Positions 60,517 to 64,000 of a stretch of DNA of 64,000 bases are shown in pieces. Every line of letters begins with the position of its first letter. Within the stretch, counting starts at the first letter, position 1. The position numbers were made by a program, and so were the translations under genes. Where the stretch lies: positions 930,001-994,000 of the forward strand of contig JADJOE010000003.1 of assembly GCA_016713905.1 (NCBI GenBank), in the 5' to 3' direction. Below the pieces are notes generated by a model, which did no database searches, was not told the DNA's origin, and was given only the letters and a program-made list of their open reading frames with translations. This stretch comes from Candidatus Vicinibacter proximus (GTDB taxonomy: Bacteria; Bacteroidota; Bacteroidia; Chitinophagales; Saprospiraceae).

Positions 60517-62422
60517 ACTCGGATTGCTCAATTAGTCTTTCCCACTCTACTGTTTTTAAATCAATTTCTGACTTAATTTTTTGATATTCAGATAATATTT
60601 TTTGGCTATCCCGTGATTGGTAAAATTCAGGATCTGCCATTTTTAATTCAAAATCTTTTTTCTTTTTTTCTCCAGATTCAATATCTTTTTCAAGAATTTG
60701 AATTCGTTTTAGCATCTTTTTCTTTTCTTCTAAATTTTGGGGATTACTTTTTTGAGATACAAGCTGATCTTGCGTAGAAATCAATTGCTGCTTTGAAAAA
60801 GTATTTTCTAAATCTGTCGCTTCAATTTTTTCTAAAAAGTAGTCAATATCCCCTTCAAAAAAACGAATGGTTTGATTCGAGAAAAAACATGTCCTTTCAG
60901 CTAGATCTCTTAAAAATTCCCGATCATGAGACACGATAACGACAGTACCTTTATATTGTTTGATTGCTTCTTTCAGGGATTCCTTAGAAGGTATGTCCAA
61001 ATGATGAGTTGGCTCATCGAGTATCAGAAAATTATGTTCTTGTACCAACAATACAGCCAACCTAACTCTTGATTTTTCGCCACCGCTAAGCACTTTAATT
61101 CGCTTATCCACATCTTCCCCACTAAAGCCCAGCCCACCAAGTATTTTTCTTATCATAGGACGAATCTGTGGAAGAGCAGCATATTCAATGGTTTCCATGA
61201 TGGTTAAATCGGGATTCAAGATTTCTCCGTGTTCCTGGGCAAAGTAACCAATTTTTATTTCGTGACCATATTTCAAATGTCCATGCGTGGGATCGATTGC
61301 CTTGCTAAGTAATTTAACCATTGTGCTCTTTCCCTGACCATTTTGTCCAATAAAGGACAACTTCTGACCACGTTCAAGCATAAAATCCAGATCCTTTAAT
61401 ACTTCCAAGGCGCCATAGGACTTGGAAAGGTGGTGAGCCTCTACCACAATTCTACCCCCCGGATGAGATGGCTGAAATCTTAATCTGATCGACCCTTGCT
61501 CATCATCCGGTTCATCCATTACATCCATTCGGGCTAACTCTGATTGCAATGATTTTGCAAAACTTGCTTTATTTGCTTTAGCTCTAAATTTATCTATCAG
61601 TTGCTCTTTATGTTGAATTAACTTTTGCTGTGATTTATATTCATTTAGTTCGACCTCACGGCGTTCCTTCTTATAATTTATAAAATCCGAATAAGTGCCT
61701 ACGAAATCATAAATTCGTCCTCTATCCACCTCTATGATTCGTTTGGCAATATTATTCACAAACATCAAATCATGTGAAATCAACAATACACTACCTTCAT
61801 ATGCAATTAAATATTTTTCTAACCATTGAATAGAAAGTATATCCAAGTGATTATTTGGCTCATCCAACAACATTAAATCTGGCTTTGCAAATAACAATTT
61901 TGCAAGTTCAACCCTCATCCTCCATCCACCACTAAACTCTCTTGTCTGCCTAACTAAATCTGAAGGCTTAAAACCCAATCCGGTTAGAATTTTTTCAATT
62001 TCCCCTTCAAGTTTATCTGCATTAAGATATTCGAGACGGTGTTGCAGCTCTGACATCTCCTCTACAGCCCTGATCATTTCATCATGATCTAAGTCAGGTT
62101 TGTGGAGCAAGTCTTCACATTCCTGCAAAGAAGTTTTTAGACTTTCTATTTCTTTCATGGATGACAAAACTTCATCCTTGACACTTCTCCCTTCATCTTC
62201 AGGTAATTCTTGGCGTAGATACCCTACCGTCAATTTTTTGGGTTTTTCGATAAACCCCTCATCTGGTGGAATAACCCCAGACAAAACCTTAATGAGGGTA
62301 GATTTTCCACTTCCATTACGACCTGTAACGGCCAATTTTTCTCCTTCTGTAATCGTAAATGAAATCTTATCAAAGAGCGCCCTCTCCCCAAATCTGAGTG
62401 TTAAATTCTGAATTCTGATCAA
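60515..62422 (-). CDS. ABC-F family ATPase
   Basis: A 635-residue ribosome-associated ABC-F protein with two nucleotide-binding domains. The first has VTGRNGSGKSTLIKVLSG, FSGGWRMRVELAKLL and LMLLDEPNNHLDILSIQW. The second has FIGQNGQGKSTMVKLLS, LSGGEKSRVRLAVLL and FLILDEPTHHLDIPS. A linker (about 240-300) is rich in charged residues, and a coiled C-terminal extension follows (KKKMLKRIQILEKDIESGEK). It has no membrane segments. Members aid translation or give resistance to ribosome-targeting drugs. It is the last gene of the folE-fabD-yqgE operon, 11 bases after yqgE. Confidence 0.95.
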   Translation of the reverse strand: MIRIQNLTLRFGERALFDKISFTITEGEKLAVTGRNGSGKSTLIKVLSGVIPPDEGFIEKPKKLTVGYLRQELPEDEGRSVKDEVLSSMKEIESLKTSLQECEDLLHKPDLDHDEMIRAVEEMSELQHRLEYLNADKLEGEIEKILTGLGFKPSDLVRQTREFSGGWRMRVELAKLLFAKPDLMLLDEPNNHLDILSIQWLEKYLIAYEGSVLLISHDLMFVNNIAKRIIEVDRGRIYDFVGTYSDFINYKKERREVELNEYKSQQKLIQHKEQLIDKFRAKANKASFAKSLQSELARMDVMDEPDDEQGSIRLRFQPSHPGGRIVVEAHHLSKSYGALEVLKDLDFMLERGQKLSFIGQNGQGKSTMVKLLSKAIDPTHGHLKYGHEIKIGYFAQEHGEILNPDLTIMETIEYAALPQIRPMIRKILGGLGFSGEDVDKRIKVLSGGEKSRVRLAVLLVQEHNFLILDEPTHHLDIPSKESLKEAIKQYKGTVVIVSHDREFLRDLAERTCFFSNQTIRFFEGDIDYFLEKIEATDLENTFSKQQLISTQDQLVSQKSNPQNLEEKKKMLKRIQILEKDIESGEKKKKDFELKMADPEFYQSRDSQKILSEYQKIKSEIDLKTVEWERLIEQSE

Positions 62423-62433
62423 AACAATAATTG

Positions 62434-63003
62434 TTAGTTAAAAATATAATCTCCATCTATTTGGCTGATGGCCCCAAAATGCTCCCCTTTTTCCTTTAAC
62501 ATATCTTTCCATAGTTGATCTATCTTGTTCTTAAACAAGTAATTAGGATCCATTTCTGAAATGATCCAAGACCGCTCCTCTAATTCGGTTTTTAACTGCC
62601 CTGATGTCCATCCGCTGTAACCTAAAAAAAATCTAATATTTTCCGGCAAAATTAGTTTTTGATCAATTAAAAATTTCAAAGACGTAAAATCGCCACCCCA
62701 ATAAATTCCATTGCATACCTTAACTGATTCTTCCAATAAGTCACCAACATTGTGCAAATAATGCAAGGTCGTAGTAGCAACAGGACCTCCTGCAAATACT
62801 TTTGCCGGAAAGTCTTCGATATCCTCTACAAGTTCTGATAGCTCAAAATCAGTCTCCTTGTTTAACACAAAACCAACGGTACCCTCATCTTCAGTATGGT
62901 CGACAACGAGAACCACCGAACGCTTAAAATTAGGATCCAGCATAAATGGTTCAGATAAAAGAACTTGACCCGACCTAATGGGTGTAATTTTTAAATTGCT
63001 CAT
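62434..63003 (-). CDS. YqgE/AlgH family protein
   Basis: A 189-residue YqgE/AlgH (DUF179) protein: GQVLLSEPFMLDPNFKRSVV, GTVGFVLNKETDFEL, VFAGGPVATTTLHYLHNVG, IYWGGDFTSLKFLI and FFLGYSGWTSGQLKTELEER. The role is unclear; the family has been linked to alginate regulation in Pseudomonas without mechanism. The start overlaps the fabD stop by four bases (ATGA), so the two are coupled. Confidence 0.94.
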   Translation of the reverse strand: MSNLKITPIRSGQVLLSEPFMLDPNFKRSVVLVVDHTEDEGTVGFVLNKETDFELSELVEDIEDFPAKVFAGGPVATTTLHYLHNVGDLLEESVKVCNGIYWGGDFTSLKFLIDQKLILPENIRFFLGYSGWTSGQLKTELEERSWIISEMDPNYLFKNKIDQLWKDMLKEKGEHFGAISQIDGDYIFN

Positions 63004-63887
63004 AATATTTCTACTGGCATATTTCTGTCAATTCTTTTTAAAAACCCAGATAAAACAGTTCCATTCCCCCCTACTTCCGAAAAATGATTAATCTGATCAA
63101 CAATCATGTTTTGCATGGTTTGTGTCCACCTTACAGGAGACGTTAATTGAAGAATGAGATTCTTTTTAATTTGTGCCGGATCAGTATAAGGTCGTGCGTC
63201 GACGTTTTGGTAAATTGCACACAAAGGGCTTGAAAATTCCGTTTTATCGATTGCATCTGCAAGTTTTTCACGGGCTGGTTCCATAAGCGGTGAGTGAAAA
63301 GCGCCCCCGACGGCCAATAAGATAAATCTTTTAGCTCCGGCTTCAAGAAGCTTCTTTTCAGCCAGTTGTAAACCAGCCAAACTGCCGGAAATTACGAGTT
63401 GGCCAGGACAATTATAATTAGCAGGAATGACTATTTCTTCGGTTATGGATGTACAAACCTCTTCTATTTGCTCGTCAGACAAACCAACAATTGCTGCCAT
63501 GGACCCCGGATTCATATCACATGCCTCTTGCATGGCGAGCGCTCTCGTCCTAACCAACGACAAACCACTTTCAAAGTCAATAACACCTGCGGCAACTAAA
63601 GCGGAAAACTCCCCAAGAGAATGTCCGGCCATCGCTTTAACGCCATCCAAGTTACCATTTACTTTAAGTTTAATTATTGAATGAATAAATACAGAAGGTT
63701 GGGTAATATGTGTTTGTCGTAATTCTTCATCACTGCCTTCAAACATGATGTCCGAAATCCTAAAACCTAAGAAATCATTAGCTTGTTCAAATAATAATTT
63801 TGCAAAATCAGAAGATTCATAAAGATCCTTTCCCATTCCTCTGAACTGACTTGCCTGCCCTGGAAAAATGTATGCTTTGTTTAGCAT
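63000..63887 (-). CDS. fabD: Malonyl-CoA:ACP transacylase
   Basis: A 295-residue FabD: FPGQASQFRGMGKDLYESSD, the catalytic nucleophile AGHSLGEFSALVAAGVIDF, VRTRALAMQEACDMNPGSMA, GGAFHSPLMEPAREKLADAI (catalytic His) and VGGNGTVLSGFLKRI. It transfers malonyl groups to acyl carrier protein for fatty acid synthesis. The start ATG overlaps the folE stop by one base (TGATG), giving coupled translation. Confidence 0.97.
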   Translation of the reverse strand: MLNKAYIFPGQASQFRGMGKDLYESSDFAKLLFEQANDFLGFRISDIMFEGSDEELRQTHITQPSVFIHSIIKLKVNGNLDGVKAMAGHSLGEFSALVAAGVIDFESGLSLVRTRALAMQEACDMNPGSMAAIVGLSDEQIEEVCTSITEEIVIPANYNCPGQLVISGSLAGLQLAEKKLLEAGAKRFILLAVGGAFHSPLMEPAREKLADAIDKTEFSSPLCAIYQNVDARPYTDPAQIKKNLILQLTSPVRWTQTMQNMIVDQINHFSEVGGNGTVLSGFLKRIDRNMPVEIL

Positions 63888-64000
63888 CAGCTGTTTTTAT
63901 TGATAAGATTCATAAATTCATTTCGTGTCTCAAAGGTCTTAAAAACTCCGGTAAATGCAGAGGTTGTGGTCATACTATTTTGTTTTTGTACACCTCGCAT
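63887..64000 (-). CDS. folE: GTP cyclohydrolase I, C-terminal end (5'-partial)
   Basis: The last 37 codons of a frame that enters from the right edge. The text MRGVQKQNSMTTTSAFTG is the conserved C-terminal signature of FolE (zinc Cys just outside the window), which begins folate (tetrahydrofolate) synthesis from GTP. It is translationally coupled to fabD by a one-base overlap. Confidence 0.88.
   Translation of the reverse strand: MRGVQKQNSMTTTSAFTGVFKTFETRNEFMNLINKNS

Noticed and set aside
1..64000. CRISPR arrays, insertion sequences, prophage or toxin-antitoxin modules
   Set aside because: Reading both strands gave no spaced direct repeats, transposase motifs, integrase, attachment sites or recognisable toxin pairs. 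The only repeats of note are the operator palindromes and protein-level modules.

Overview
The window is an AT-rich chromosomal segment from a Bacteroidota bacterium, most likely of the Saprospiria. Four lines of evidence support this. Three proteins end in type IX secretion (T9SS) type A-like sorting domains (at 5141, 8354 and 13244). The primary sigma factor is the short Bacteroidota form (27628-26765). Many genes are preceded by the TAnnTTTG -7 box of this phylum rather than by -10 boxes and strong Shine-Dalgarno sites. The gene order rpsO-pnp-rpoD is also typical. No insertion sequence, prophage, CRISPR array or rRNA operon is visible. This looks like ordinary chromosome with a few unusual spots.

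Left part (1-22.6 kb). A three-gene leftward operon holds a MmcQ/YjbR protein, an FAD oxidoreductase and an alpha-2-macroglobulin-like protein cut by the window edge. Rightward genes follow: secreted endonuclease I, tRNA-Arg(CCT), a secreted CotH-type kinase, an orphan small protein, a polytopic membrane protein and formate-tetrahydrofolate ligase. Next, on the minus strand, come a stand-alone PhnA C-terminal domain protein and a DUF1800 / DUF1501 / T9SS-adhesin operon, then the two CoA-transferase subunits. Threonine aldolase is divergent from these.

Middle part (22.6-45 kb). This is dense housekeeping: bifunctional nuclease, EtfBA, PurC, RpoD, PNPase, S15, MazG, GTP cyclohydrolase II, M1 and CPBP peptidases, cobalamin adenosyltransferase, an ABC ATPase, deoxynucleoside kinase, futalosine hydrolase (menaquinone by the futalosine route), DUF721/RecF, PDH E1-alpha, lumazine synthase, an MBL hydrolase and two unknown exported proteins. 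The gap between ribA and the M1 peptidase contains a probable small RNA on the plus strand.

Right part (45-64 kb). A methyltransferase, an O-antigen ligase and a Wzz protein are followed by an M48 protease and a protein usually labelled asparagine synthetase B. Then come a VWA membrane protein, a CAP protein, Mrp-PyrF, a RibF-glycosyltransferase fusion with an RluA synthase, a NarL-type response regulator with a TPR histidine kinase, an ABC-F protein, YqgE, FabD and the tail of FolE.

The most interesting signal is regulatory. A palindrome (TCAGGG-TTTT-CCCTGA and variants) lies before the histidine kinase and, in tandem, after it. In both places a copy is centred exactly 30.5 bases before a -7 box. 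The downstream copy would control an unannotated RNA at about 60218-60420, which has a 17-bp closing stem, contains a 20-codon ORF and is followed by a strong terminator. The two-component system therefore appears to regulate its own kinase and an adjacent small RNA or peptide. The other clear oddity is the in-frame fusion of riboflavin kinase/FAD synthetase to a family 2 glycosyltransferase.

For promoter calls, note that TAnnTTTG is short: in DNA this AT-rich, dozens of chance matches are expected in a window of this size. Only boxes placed sensibly before a start codon are listed.
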